Shown here in pieces: positions 57,701-64,000 of a DNA stretch of 64,000 bases. The position numbers and the translations under genes are program-made. The notes below the pieces were generated by a model. That model worked only from the letters and a program-made list of their open reading frames with translations, did not search any database and was not told where the DNA came from. Where the stretch lies: the NCBI RefSeq assembly GCF_008923185.1, contig NZ_WBMT01000011.1, positions 1 through 64,000 on the forward strand. The letters run 5' to 3'. Source of the DNA: Actinomadura rudentiformis. Its GTDB lineage: Bacteria; Actinomycetota; Actinomycetes; Streptosporangiales; Streptosporangiaceae. How positions within the stretch are numbered: the stretch's first letter is position 1; the number at the start of each line of letters is the position of its first letter.

Positions 57701-58555
57701 ATGCTGGTGAACGTGGACAGAGCGGAGATGGCCCAGTTCCTGCGGTCGCGGCGGAACGGGATCCAGCCGCACGACGTGGGGTTGGAGGCCGGTACGCGGC
57801 GCCGTACACCGGGCCTGCGGCGCGAAGAGGTCGCGCGGCTGGCAGGCATGTCGGTCGACTACTACATCCGGCTGGAGCAGGGCCGCGGGCCGCGGCCGTC
57901 ACGGCAGATCCTCGCGTCTCTCGCGCGGGCGCTCCGGCTGACCGAGGACGAGCGCGCCTACCTCTACAACGTCGCGGGCGAGCCGGTGGGGCCGCCGGTC
58001 GGCCCGCCGCACGAGGTGCCCGCGGGCATTCTGCACCTCCTGGACCGGCTGGACGACACCCCGGCGTACGTGCTGAGCGCCGAGCACGAGGTGCTCGCCT
58101 GGAACGCCCTGGCCGCGGCGCTGATCGCCGACTTCTCGACGATGGCGCCCAAGGACCGCAACGTGATGCGGTGGTTCTTCGGCCCGGACACCGATGAGCG
58201 GCTGGAACAGGACGAGGAGTACCTGGCGTTCGCCCGTGACAGCGTCGCCGACCTCAGGGCGGCGGCGGGTCGCTATCCGGATGATCCAGGGATCAGGGAT
58301 CTGGTCGCCGAGCTGACCGCCAAGAGCGGCCTCTTCCGGAGGTTGTGGGCCGAACACCGGGTCGAAGTCAGGCGGAGCAACACCAAGCGGATGGTGCACC
58401 CGGTCGTCGGCCCGCTGGAGCTGCACTGCGACGTGCTGCTCGTACCGGAGAAAGATCAGAAGGTGGTGCTCTACACCGCGGCCCCCGGCACCGCGTCGCA
58501 CGAGGCGCTCAAGCTGCTGCGCGTCGTGGGCATCCAGTCGCTGACGACACCGTGA
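57701..58555 (+). CDS. MmyB-like helix-turn-helix regulator
   Basis: A 284-aa protein with an XRE-type HTH (TRRRTPGLRREEVARLAGMS, about 31-50, then VDYYIRLEQGRGPRPS) and a C-terminal MmyB-like ligand-binding domain (about 100-275, with AYVLSAEHEVLAWNALAAAL, RFFGP-like MRWFFGPDTDERL and a conserved LHCDVLLVPEKDQ). This domain binds fatty acid-like ligands in some members. ATG 57701 follows GGGGG. It probably regulates the divergent SDR gene. A terminator overlaps the stop. Confidence 0.88.
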   Translation: MLVNVDRAEMAQFLRSRRNGIQPHDVGLEAGTRRRTPGLRREEVARLAGMSVDYYIRLEQGRGPRPSRQILASLARALRLTEDERAYLYNVAGEPVGPPVGPPHEVPAGILHLLDRLDDTPAYVLSAEHEVLAWNALAAALIADFSTMAPKDRNVMRWFFGPDTDERLEQDEEYLAFARDSVADLRAAAGRYPDDPGIRDLVAELTAKSGLFRRLWAEHRVEVRRSNTKRMVHPVVGPLELHCDVLLVPEKDQKVVLYTAAPGTASHEALKLLRVVGIQSLTTP

Positions 58556-58593
58556 GAAGCCGCGGTGAGCCCGTTGGCCCACCGCGGCTTCTC
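58554..58593. terminator. Bidirectional terminator between regulator and acyl-CoA ligase
   Basis: Perfect 14-bp stem GAGAAGCCGCGGTG / CACCGCGGCTTCTC with a 12-nt loop. It starts within the regulator's stop codon and ends 7 bp before the ligase stop, so it can serve both convergent genes. Confidence 0.8.
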
Positions 58594-58600
58594 ATCGGCT

Positions 58601-60145
58601 CTAGCGGAGTTCGCGCTTGAGGATCTTGCCGGTGGCGGTCATCGGGAGTTCGTCGCGGAACTCGACGATGCGCGGGTACTTGTAGTTGGCGAAGTTCTCC
58701 TTGCCCCAGGCGATCAGCTCGTCCTCGGTGATCGTGGCGCCGGGCGTGCGGATGATGTACGCCTTGACCTCCTCGCCGTGCGACTCGTGCGGGACGCCGA
58801 CGACGGCGGCCAGGGAGACCTGCGGGTGGGTCATCAGGACCTCTTCGAGCTCCCGCGGGTAGACGTTGAAACCGCCACGGATGATCATGTCCTTGGAGCG
58901 GTCGATGATGAAGTAGTAGCCGTCCTCGTCCCGCCTGGCGACGTCGCCGGTGCGGAACCAGCCGTCCTTGATCGCCTCGCCGGTCGCCTCGGGCCGCTTG
59001 TAGTAGCCCTTCATGATGTTGTGGCCGCGGATGGCGATCTCGCCGGGGCCCTCGCCCTCGATCTCCTTCCAGTCGTCGTCGATGAGCTTCATCTCGACGC
59101 CCCAGATGGGGAGGCCGACCGAGCCCGGCTTGGTGGGCCGGTCGGGGCGGTTGAACGAGGCGACCGGGGAGGTCTCGGACAGGCCGTAGCCCTCCAGCAC
59201 GTCGGCGCCGAACTTCTCCTTGATGCCCTTGAGGACTTCGAGCGGCAGCGCGGAGCCGCCGGAGACGGCCACGCGCAGGTTCTCGCGGATGGAGGCCACG
59301 TCCTCGGCGGAGGTGTCGTCGGTGAGGAGCGCCCAGTACATGGTGGGCACGCCGGCGAAGATGTTGACCTTCTCCTTGACCATCAGCTCGATCGCCTGCT
59401 TGGCCTCGAACCTCGGCAGCAGGACGAGGGTCGCCCGGCGGTAGAACCCCACGTTCATCACGCAGGTCTGCCCGAAGATGTGGAACAGCGGCAGCGTCAC
59501 CAGCGACGTGTCGTGCAGCGTCTTCTTGAAGAGCGTGTCGTCGATCATCGCGTTGGTCAGCAGGTTGCTGTGCGACAGCTCGGCGCCCTTGGGCTGGCCG
59601 GTGGTCCCGCTGGTGTAGATGATCACGGCGGTGTCGGTCGGGGCGGTCTGCACCGACTCGAACGTGGCCGGCTGGTCGGCCAGGGCCGCCCAGAACAGCT
59701 CGGCGCCCTCGATCGGCGACTCGGTGGTGGCCAGGCTGGCGGGCAGCAGGAAGAAGTGCTCGCACTCGGCGGCCTGCTCGAAGCCGGCATGCCCGGCCTC
59801 TCCCAGCGGCAGTTCCGGGGTGCCCTCGAAGCAAAAGAACGCCTTCGCGTCCGAGTCATCGAGGTGGTAGGCGATCTCGCGCGGCTTGAGCAGCACGTTC
59901 AGCGGCACGACCACCGCACCCGCCTTGAGGGCCCCGAAGTAGATCATCGGAAAGTAGGGCAGGTTCGGGCTGGAGAGGGCGACCTTGTCGCCCGGCTTGA
60001 TGCCCCGCGACACCAGCAGGTTCGCGACCTGGTTGGCGATGCCGTCGACGAACGCGTACGAGAGCCGCAGATCTCCGAAGACCAGTGCTTCGCGATCGGG
60101 CGTCTCCCGGGCCGCGTCTTCAAGCAGGACGGAGAGATTGAGCAT
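58601..60145 (-). CDS. Long-chain acyl-CoA ligase (FadD-like)
   Basis: A 514-aa ANL-superfamily ligase with IIYTSGTTGQPKGAELSHSN (about 173), EGYGLSETSPVASFNRP (about 310), DGWFRTGDVARRDEDGYYFI, DRSKDMIIRGGFNVYPRELE and the C-terminal Lys motif MTATGKILKREL. It activates fatty acids or related acids for degradation or lipid assembly. ATG 60145 has GAGGAG 5-6 nt upstream. It is transcribed alone; a small palindrome lies 32 bp upstream. The sequence is closer to classical FadD than the ligase at 33000-34466. Confidence 0.9.
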   Translation of the reverse strand: MLNLSVLLEDAARETPDREALVFGDLRLSYAFVDGIANQVANLLVSRGIKPGDKVALSSPNLPYFPMIYFGALKAGAVVVPLNVLLKPREIAYHLDDSDAKAFFCFEGTPELPLGEAGHAGFEQAAECEHFFLLPASLATTESPIEGAELFWAALADQPATFESVQTAPTDTAVIIYTSGTTGQPKGAELSHSNLLTNAMIDDTLFKKTLHDTSLVTLPLFHIFGQTCVMNVGFYRRATLVLLPRFEAKQAIELMVKEKVNIFAGVPTMYWALLTDDTSAEDVASIRENLRVAVSGGSALPLEVLKGIKEKFGADVLEGYGLSETSPVASFNRPDRPTKPGSVGLPIWGVEMKLIDDDWKEIEGEGPGEIAIRGHNIMKGYYKRPEATGEAIKDGWFRTGDVARRDEDGYYFIIDRSKDMIIRGGFNVYPRELEEVLMTHPQVSLAAVVGVPHESHGEEVKAYIIRTPGATITEDELIAWGKENFANYKYPRIVEFRDELPMTATGKILKRELR

Positions 60146-60176
60146 GGCACTCCTCGCGCACGGGGCATTGTCGCCA

Positions 60177-60192
60177 GCCGGTTATTACCGGC
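60177..60192. promoter_or_regulatory. Inverted repeat upstream of acyl-CoA ligase gene
   Basis: GCCGGT-TATT-ACCGGC, 32 bp upstream of the fadD-like start. It may be an operator. The 346-bp gap (60146-60491) otherwise holds only the putative promoter of the next gene. Confidence 0.35.
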
Positions 60193-60491
60193 GAGTCTAT
60201 GAACGGTTCGCCTCATATTCGCCTACCGGCCCCGCGCTACGCCATCCCCTCCGCCGCAGATGACGTGCATCTTTGTGACCAAGCCCGCCGTCACCCCGGG
60301 AAAACTGTGCACCGCCACAAGACCACGGCCCCCGACCGTAGATCGAATACCTGCCGAACTAGATCAAATACGCCCGCTTCGGGTGGTACGGTCCGATTCG
60401 ACCGCAAAGCTGATCTTGTGTCGTCATTCACGGCGCGGCGCGGGACCGGCGGGCGGCATTCCGATCACGCAGACCGGAGGTACGACCACAT

Positions 60492-60953
60492 ATGAAGCGC
60501 ATCACCCGGGTGCTCGCCACCACGACGCTGGGGGCGGCCGTCGCTCTCGGCGGTGGCCTTGCCATCGCCAGTCCCGCCGAAGCCGCGGCATCCTGCGGCC
60601 CCGGCTACAAGCAGATCAGCAAGAAGCCGCTGAAGCGCGGCAAGACGGTGGTAGGCGACATGTACGTCTACGGCTACAAGTACGCCAAGGGCAAGTACAA
60701 GACCAAGCACTGGCACTGGACCTGTGCGATCGCCAAGCCCCGTAAGGCATACAAGGGCAAGGTCAGCCACATCCAGGTCGAGATGTTCCGCATGAACAAC
60801 GTCGGCTCGATCACCGGCTATGTGGAGGACGGCCGCAAGCGCAACTACAAGTCCTACGCGGGCCCGATCCGCCTGAAGACCTACGGCTACGCCCAGTCGG
60901 CCGTGGTCAAGAACGCCAAGCTCAAGTACAAAGGCAAGTGGTACTCCAGCTGA
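60492..60953 (+). CDS. Small secreted basic protein
   Basis: A 153-aa protein with a signal peptide (RVLATTTLGAAVALGGGLAI, cleavage after AEA near residue 31). The mature part is very basic, Lys- and Tyr-rich (YVYGYKYAKGKYKTKHWH), with one Cys pair (ASCGPG and WTCAIA) and several beta strands. GGAGG lies 11 nt before the start. No family is recognised; the charge suggests that it binds wall polymers or nucleic acid outside the cell. It is monocistronic with a strong terminator. Confidence 0.75.
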   Translation: MKRITRVLATTTLGAAVALGGGLAIASPAEAAASCGPGYKQISKKPLKRGKTVVGDMYVYGYKYAKGKYKTKHWHWTCAIAKPRKAYKGKVSHIQVEMFRMNNVGSITGYVEDGRKRNYKSYAGPIRLKTYGYAQSAVVKNAKLKYKGKWYSS

Positions 60954-60961
60954 CGTTCCTT

Positions 60962-61000
60962 GACAATGCCCGCCGGTGGACCTCACCGGCGGGCATTGTC
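60962..61000 (+). terminator. Terminator after secreted basic protein
   Basis: Perfect 17-bp stem GACAATGCCCGCCGGTG / CACCGGCGGGCATTGTC with a 5-nt loop, starting 9 nt after the stop. No long U-tract, as is common in actinobacteria. Confidence 0.88.
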
Positions 61001-61065
61001 GTAGCCAGGGGCTCGCGGCCCGGGCCTTGGGATCAATGAGGCGGCCTCGGGCCTTGCCGCTGCGC

Positions 61066-61071
61066 TAGTCT
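61066..61071 (+). promoter_or_regulatory. -10 box for leuS leader transcript
   Basis: TAGTCT, six bases, then the ATG of the leader peptide at 61078. It predicts transcription starting on that A, so the leader peptide is translated from a leaderless mRNA. No clear -35 box. Confidence 0.6.
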
Positions 61072-61077
61072 TGGGGT

Positions 61078-61113
61078 ATGCGACCCAGGCTGCTTCTTAG
61101 CCCGCCGCGTTGA
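61078..61113 (+). CDS. leuS leader peptide (MRPRLLLSPPR)
   Basis: An 11-codon ORF with three consecutive Leu codons (CTG CTT CTT) near the middle, ending at TGA 61111-61113. It sits directly upstream of an attenuator-like hairpin and the leucyl-tRNA synthetase gene. Leu codon clusters in this position are the hallmark of ribosome-mediated attenuation: when charged Leu-tRNA is scarce the ribosome stalls and changes the RNA fold. The two CTT codons are rare in this high-GC genome, which strengthens the pause. No T-box elements are present. Translation of the peptide is not proven. Confidence 0.7.
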   Translation: MRPRLLLSPPR

Positions 61114-61155
61114 CGCACCGGCGTTGACGCGGCGACCCCTCCTGCGCGAGGGGTC
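61103..61155 (+). promoter_or_regulatory. leuS attenuator region
   Basis: Two hairpins can form. The first pairs CGCCGCGT (61103-61110, last codons of the leader peptide) with ACGCGGCG (61127-61134). The second, terminator-like, pairs GACCCCTC (61134-61141) with GAGGGGTC (61148-61155) and is followed by TCTTC. The last base of the first stem is the first base of the second. A ribosome stalled on the Leu codons would cover the left arm of the first stem. A full antiterminator fold was not worked out. Confidence 0.6.
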
Positions 61156-61265
61156 TCTTCATGTGCAGAGCCTGTAATGCGCAGGGCCTGCCGGCACGAA
61201 TACGAGCCGGTCGGCATACAGGGGCAGCCGGACGAATCCCGTACAGAAGGACCGGAGTAGCGACC

Positions 61266-63734
61266 GTGAGCAGCGACGAGCAGTACGACCCCCGGGCGGT
61301 TCAGGACAAGTGGCAGGCCCGGTGGGCGGAGCTCGACCCGTTCAAGGCCGTCGAAGAGGACGACGGCCGGGAGCGGCGATACGCGCTGGACATGTTCCCG
61401 TACCCCTCCGGTGACCTGCACATGGGCCATGCGGAGGCGTTCGCCATCGGTGACGTGCCCGCCCGCTACTGGTTCCAGCGCGGCTACAACGTCCTGCACC
61501 CCATCGGCTGGGACTCGTTCGGCCTGCCCGCCGAGAACGCCGCGATCAAGCGCGACTCCCACCCGGCGGAGTGGACGTACGCCAACATCGACACCCAGGC
61601 GGCGTCGTTCAAGCGCTACGCGCCCGCGTTCGACTGGTCGCGGCGGCTGCACACGTCCGACCCCGAGTACTACCGGTGGACGCAGTGGCTGTTCCTGCGC
61701 TTCTACGAGCGTGGCCTGGCGTACCGTAAGGGCGGCCAGGTCAACTGGTGCCCCAACGACCAGACCGTGCTGGCGAACGAGCAGGTCGTCGGCGGCCACT
61801 GCGAGCGCTGCGGCGCGCTGGTCGAGAAGCGCGTGCTGACCCAGTGGTACTTCAAGATCACCGAGTACGCCGACCGGCTGCTGGAGGACATGAAGCAGCT
61901 GGAGGGCAAGTGGCCCGAGCGCGTCCTGCTGATGCAGCGCAACTGGATCGGCCGTTCCACCGGCGCCGACGTGGACTTCGTGATCGAGGGCCGCGACGAG
62001 CCGGTCACCGTCTACACCACGCGCCCCGACACCCTGTACGGCGCGACGTTCATGGTCGTGGCCGCCGACGCCGATCTGGCCGAGGAGATCGTCGCGCCCG
62101 AGCAGCGCACCGCGTTCGAGGCGTACCGCGAGGAGGTCTCCCGGGAAAGCGAGATCGAGCGGCTGTCCACCGAGCGCGACAAGACCGGCGTCTTCCTGGG
62201 CCGGTACGCGATCAACCCGGTCAACGGCGAGCGCATCCCGGTCTGGGCCTCCGACTACGTGCTGGCCGAGTACGGACACGGCGCGATCATGGCCGTGCCC
62301 GCGCACGACCAGCGTGACCTCGACTTCGCGCTGAAGTTCGGTCTGGACGTGCGCGTCGTCGTCGACACCGGCGAGCCCCACCCCACCGAGACCGGCGTGG
62401 CCACCACGGGCGACGGCCGCATCGTCAACTCCCCGGCGATCGAGGGCCTGAGCAAGGCCGAGGGCATCGCCCGGATCACCGAGGTCCTGGCGGAGCGCGG
62501 CACGGGCAAGGCTTCGGTCAACTTCCGCCTGCGCGACTGGCTGGTCTCGCGGCAGCGCTTCTGGGGTTGCCCGATCCCGATCGTTCACTGCGAGGCCTGC
62601 GGCGAGGTGCCGGTGCCGGACGAGCAGCTGCCCGTCCGTCTGCCCGACAACCTGCGCGGTGCCGACCTGGCGCCCAAGGGCACGTCGCCGCTGGCCGCGG
62701 CGGCCGACTGGGTGAACGTGGAATGCCCCAAGTGCGGCGGCTCCGCCAAGCGCGACACCGACACCATGGACACGTTCGTCGACTCGTCCTGGTACTACTT
62801 CCGCTACTGCTCGCCGGACTACACCGAGGGCCCGTTCGACGTCGAGCAGGTCCGCAAGTGGATGCCGATCGACCAGTACACGGGCGGCGTCGAGCACGCC
62901 ATCCTGCACCTGCTGTACAGCCGCTTCTTCACCAAGGTGCTGTACGACATGGGCATGGTCGACTTCACCGAGCCGTTCACGCGCCTGCTGAACCAGGGCC
63001 AGGTGATCCTGAACGCCAAGGCGATGTCCAAGACCACGGGCAACCTGGTCGACCTGGGCGAGCAGATCGCCGAGCACGGGGTCGACGTCGTGCGCCTGGC
63101 GATGTTGTTCTCCGGGCCGCCCGAGGACGACATCGACTGGGCGGACGTGTCGCTGCACGGCATGGCCAAGTTCCTGTCCCGCGTCCACCGCATCGCCTCC
63201 GAGGTCGCCTCCGACCCCGGCGCCGACGCGACGACCGGCGACGAGGGCCTGCGCCGCGTCACCCACCACACGATCTCCGAGGCCACGACCCTGGTCGATT
63301 CCCACCGCTTCAACGTGGCGATCTCCCGGATCATGGAGCTGGTCAACGCCACCCGTAAGGCCATCGACTCCGGCCCCGGCGCCGCCGACCCGGCCGTACG
63401 CGAGGCGGCCGAGACGATCGCGATCCTGCTGTCGCTGTTCGCCCCGTACACGGCGGAGGAGTCGTGGGCGCTGCTGGGCCGTTCCGCCCCGGTCACCAAG
63501 GCCGGCTGGCCCACCGCCGACCCGGTCCTGCTGGTGCAGGAGACGGTCACGTGCGTGGTCCAGGTCGCGGGCAAGGTCAAGGACCGCCTGGAGATCTCCC
63601 CGGAGATCTCCGACGCCGATCTGGAGGCGCTGGCCCTGGCCTCCCCGAAGGTCCAGGACGCCCTGGGGGGCCCCCCCCCGCGCCGCGTGATCGTCCGCGC
63701 CCCCAAGATCGTCAACATCGTCCCCGGAGCCTGA
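61266..63734 (+). CDS. leuS: Leucyl-tRNA synthetase
   Basis: An 822-aa class I synthetase starting at GTG 61266 with GGAG 8 nt upstream; the frame is open further up (61161) across the leader region, but that start has no support. HIGH motif in PSGDLHMGHAEAF (about residue 52), Zn-type Cys pair CERCG, CP1 editing domain with VYTTRPDTLYGATF (about 254), a second Cys group CEACG/CPKCGG, and the KMSKS loop as KAMSKTTGN (about 587), where the first Lys is Ala. It charges tRNA-Leu in the cytosol. Length is somewhat below E. coli LeuRS. A leader peptide and attenuator precede it. Confidence 0.96.
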   Translation: MSSDEQYDPRAVQDKWQARWAELDPFKAVEEDDGRERRYALDMFPYPSGDLHMGHAEAFAIGDVPARYWFQRGYNVLHPIGWDSFGLPAENAAIKRDSHPAEWTYANIDTQAASFKRYAPAFDWSRRLHTSDPEYYRWTQWLFLRFYERGLAYRKGGQVNWCPNDQTVLANEQVVGGHCERCGALVEKRVLTQWYFKITEYADRLLEDMKQLEGKWPERVLLMQRNWIGRSTGADVDFVIEGRDEPVTVYTTRPDTLYGATFMVVAADADLAEEIVAPEQRTAFEAYREEVSRESEIERLSTERDKTGVFLGRYAINPVNGERIPVWASDYVLAEYGHGAIMAVPAHDQRDLDFALKFGLDVRVVVDTGEPHPTETGVATTGDGRIVNSPAIEGLSKAEGIARITEVLAERGTGKASVNFRLRDWLVSRQRFWGCPIPIVHCEACGEVPVPDEQLPVRLPDNLRGADLAPKGTSPLAAAADWVNVECPKCGGSAKRDTDTMDTFVDSSWYYFRYCSPDYTEGPFDVEQVRKWMPIDQYTGGVEHAILHLLYSRFFTKVLYDMGMVDFTEPFTRLLNQGQVILNAKAMSKTTGNLVDLGEQIAEHGVDVVRLAMLFSGPPEDDIDWADVSLHGMAKFLSRVHRIASEVASDPGADATTGDEGLRRVTHHTISEATTLVDSHRFNVAISRIMELVNATRKAIDSGPGAADPAVREAAETIAILLSLFAPYTAEESWALLGRSAPVTKAGWPTADPVLLVQETVTCVVQVAGKVKDRLEISPEISDADLEALALASPKVQDALGGPPPRRVIVRAPKIVNIVPGA

Positions 63735-63753
63735 CGCACACCGACCGTTCCCC

Positions 63754-63792
63754 CAGACCCTGCGGCGCGACGGCCTTGATCCGCAGGGTCTG
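63754..63792 (+). terminator. Inverted repeat after leuS
   Basis: 12-bp stem CAGACCCTGCGG / CCGCAGGGTCTG with a 15-nt loop, 20 nt after the leuS stop. Probable terminator, without a U-tract. Confidence 0.7.
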
Positions 63793-63866
63793 CGGGGCGG
63801 CACGTGCGGCCACGGACGGCCCGGCGCCGGGTTGTGCGCGGAAGGATCTTGGTCAAGACTGCGGGC

Positions 63867-64000
63867 ATGGCGGACGACCTCCTCAGCAATGGACCCGAGA
63901 GGCCGCGCCGCCCGTTGGCACGCCGTGCCGCCGTCGCGGCGGCGGTCCTGCTGGTGATCGGGGCAGGGGGCGTACGCCTGCTGGCCGCCGATGACACGAA
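63867..64000 (+). CDS. Start of an exported or membrane protein (truncated by window)
   Basis: From ATG 63867 the frame is open to the window end (44 codons). It has a short basic Arg/Pro region followed by a hydrophobic stretch (AAVAAAVLLVIGAGGVRLLAA), the pattern of a signal peptide or N-terminal anchor. Upstream AAGGATC is far from the start. The product cannot be identified. A position just downstream of leuS is often held by ComEA, but nothing here proves that. Confidence 0.5.
   Translation, partial: MADDLLSNGPERPRRPLARRAAVAAAVLLVIGAGGVRLLAADDT

Noticed and set aside
61114..61265. T-box riboswitch upstream of leuS
   Set aside because: No T-box consensus, stem I features or antiterminator bulge; the Leu leader peptide explains the region better.
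61161..61265. N-terminal extension of LeuRS from ATG 61161
   Set aside because: It reads through the leader region without a ribosome-binding site, and homology begins after the GTG at 61266.
63665..63680. G6/C9 run in leuS as a frameshift or slippage site
   Set aside because: The frame is intact and reads into the normal LeuRS C-terminus; probably a chance run, though worth a read check.
61065..63803. 912-aa minus-strand open frame opposite leuS
   Set aside because: Shadow of leuS; low-complexity composition and no recognisable motif.

Overview
The window is high-GC actinobacterial chromosome. The gene families point to an Actinomadura-like member of the Thermomonosporaceae/Streptosporangiales. 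These include a DUF574-type methyltransferase, a CU044_5270-type membrane protein beside an ECF sigma factor, DUF4192, DUF1707/DUF4870, an MmyB-type regulator and PucR and PaaX regulators. A tmsA/tmsB pair for 10-methyl fatty acids also fits that group. The genus is inferred from gene content, not proven. No insertion sequence, prophage, CRISPR array or tRNA was seen.

Layout. 1-1400: the 5S rRNA end of an rRNA operon with its terminator, then a small region with a broken DUF5706/PycTM-like membrane effector remnant (450-903) between two small genes. 1.5-6.8 kb: a two-helix membrane protein, a DUF523 desulfurase-like protein, an isolated cytochrome oxidase subunit I, a methyltransferase and a SpoIIE-type phosphatase. 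6.9-13.2 kb: an SDR enzyme, a TetR/AurF-like diiron oxygenase pair with a clear operator, and a MacB/FtsX-type ABC exporter. 13.3-22.7 kb: aminotransferase, secreted SGNH hydrolase, PhoD phosphatase, DinG-like helicase, sulfatase and acyl desaturase. 22.9-32.3 kb: a membrane PLD-like protein paired with a heme-oxygenase-like protein, several esterases, a PucR regulator, a PEP mutase-family enzyme and a DUF4192 protein.

32.5-37.3 kb: a compact operon (SDR, amidohydrolase, acyl-CoA ligase, MaoC hydratase) divergent from paaX. It looks like a CouLMNO-type, non-thiolytic beta-oxidation route for hydroxycinnamates or related aromatic side chains. 37.4-45.4 kb: polysaccharide deacetylase, DUF1707 protein, the tmsA-tmsB pair for 10-methylstearate, a P450 and a YibE/F protein with a His/Asp-rich tail. 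45.5-60.1 kb: ECF sigma/CU044_5270 pair, MFS/Lrp pair, YceI, DUF574 methyltransferase, MFS plus beta-propeller-like protein, class III aminotransferase, epoxide hydrolase-like protein, secreted proteins, SDR/regulator pair and an acyl-CoA ligase. 60.5-64 kb: a small secreted basic protein, then leuS preceded by a Leu-codon leader peptide and an attenuator-like hairpin, and the start of a truncated gene.

Two patterns cross gene boundaries. First, several unrelated genes carry short (8-28 bp) tandem duplications that enclose or begin at their stop codons, and two carry them at their start. Second, at least six start codons lie exactly six bases downstream of a TAnnnT -10 box, which indicates leaderless mRNAs; one of these is the leuS leader peptide.
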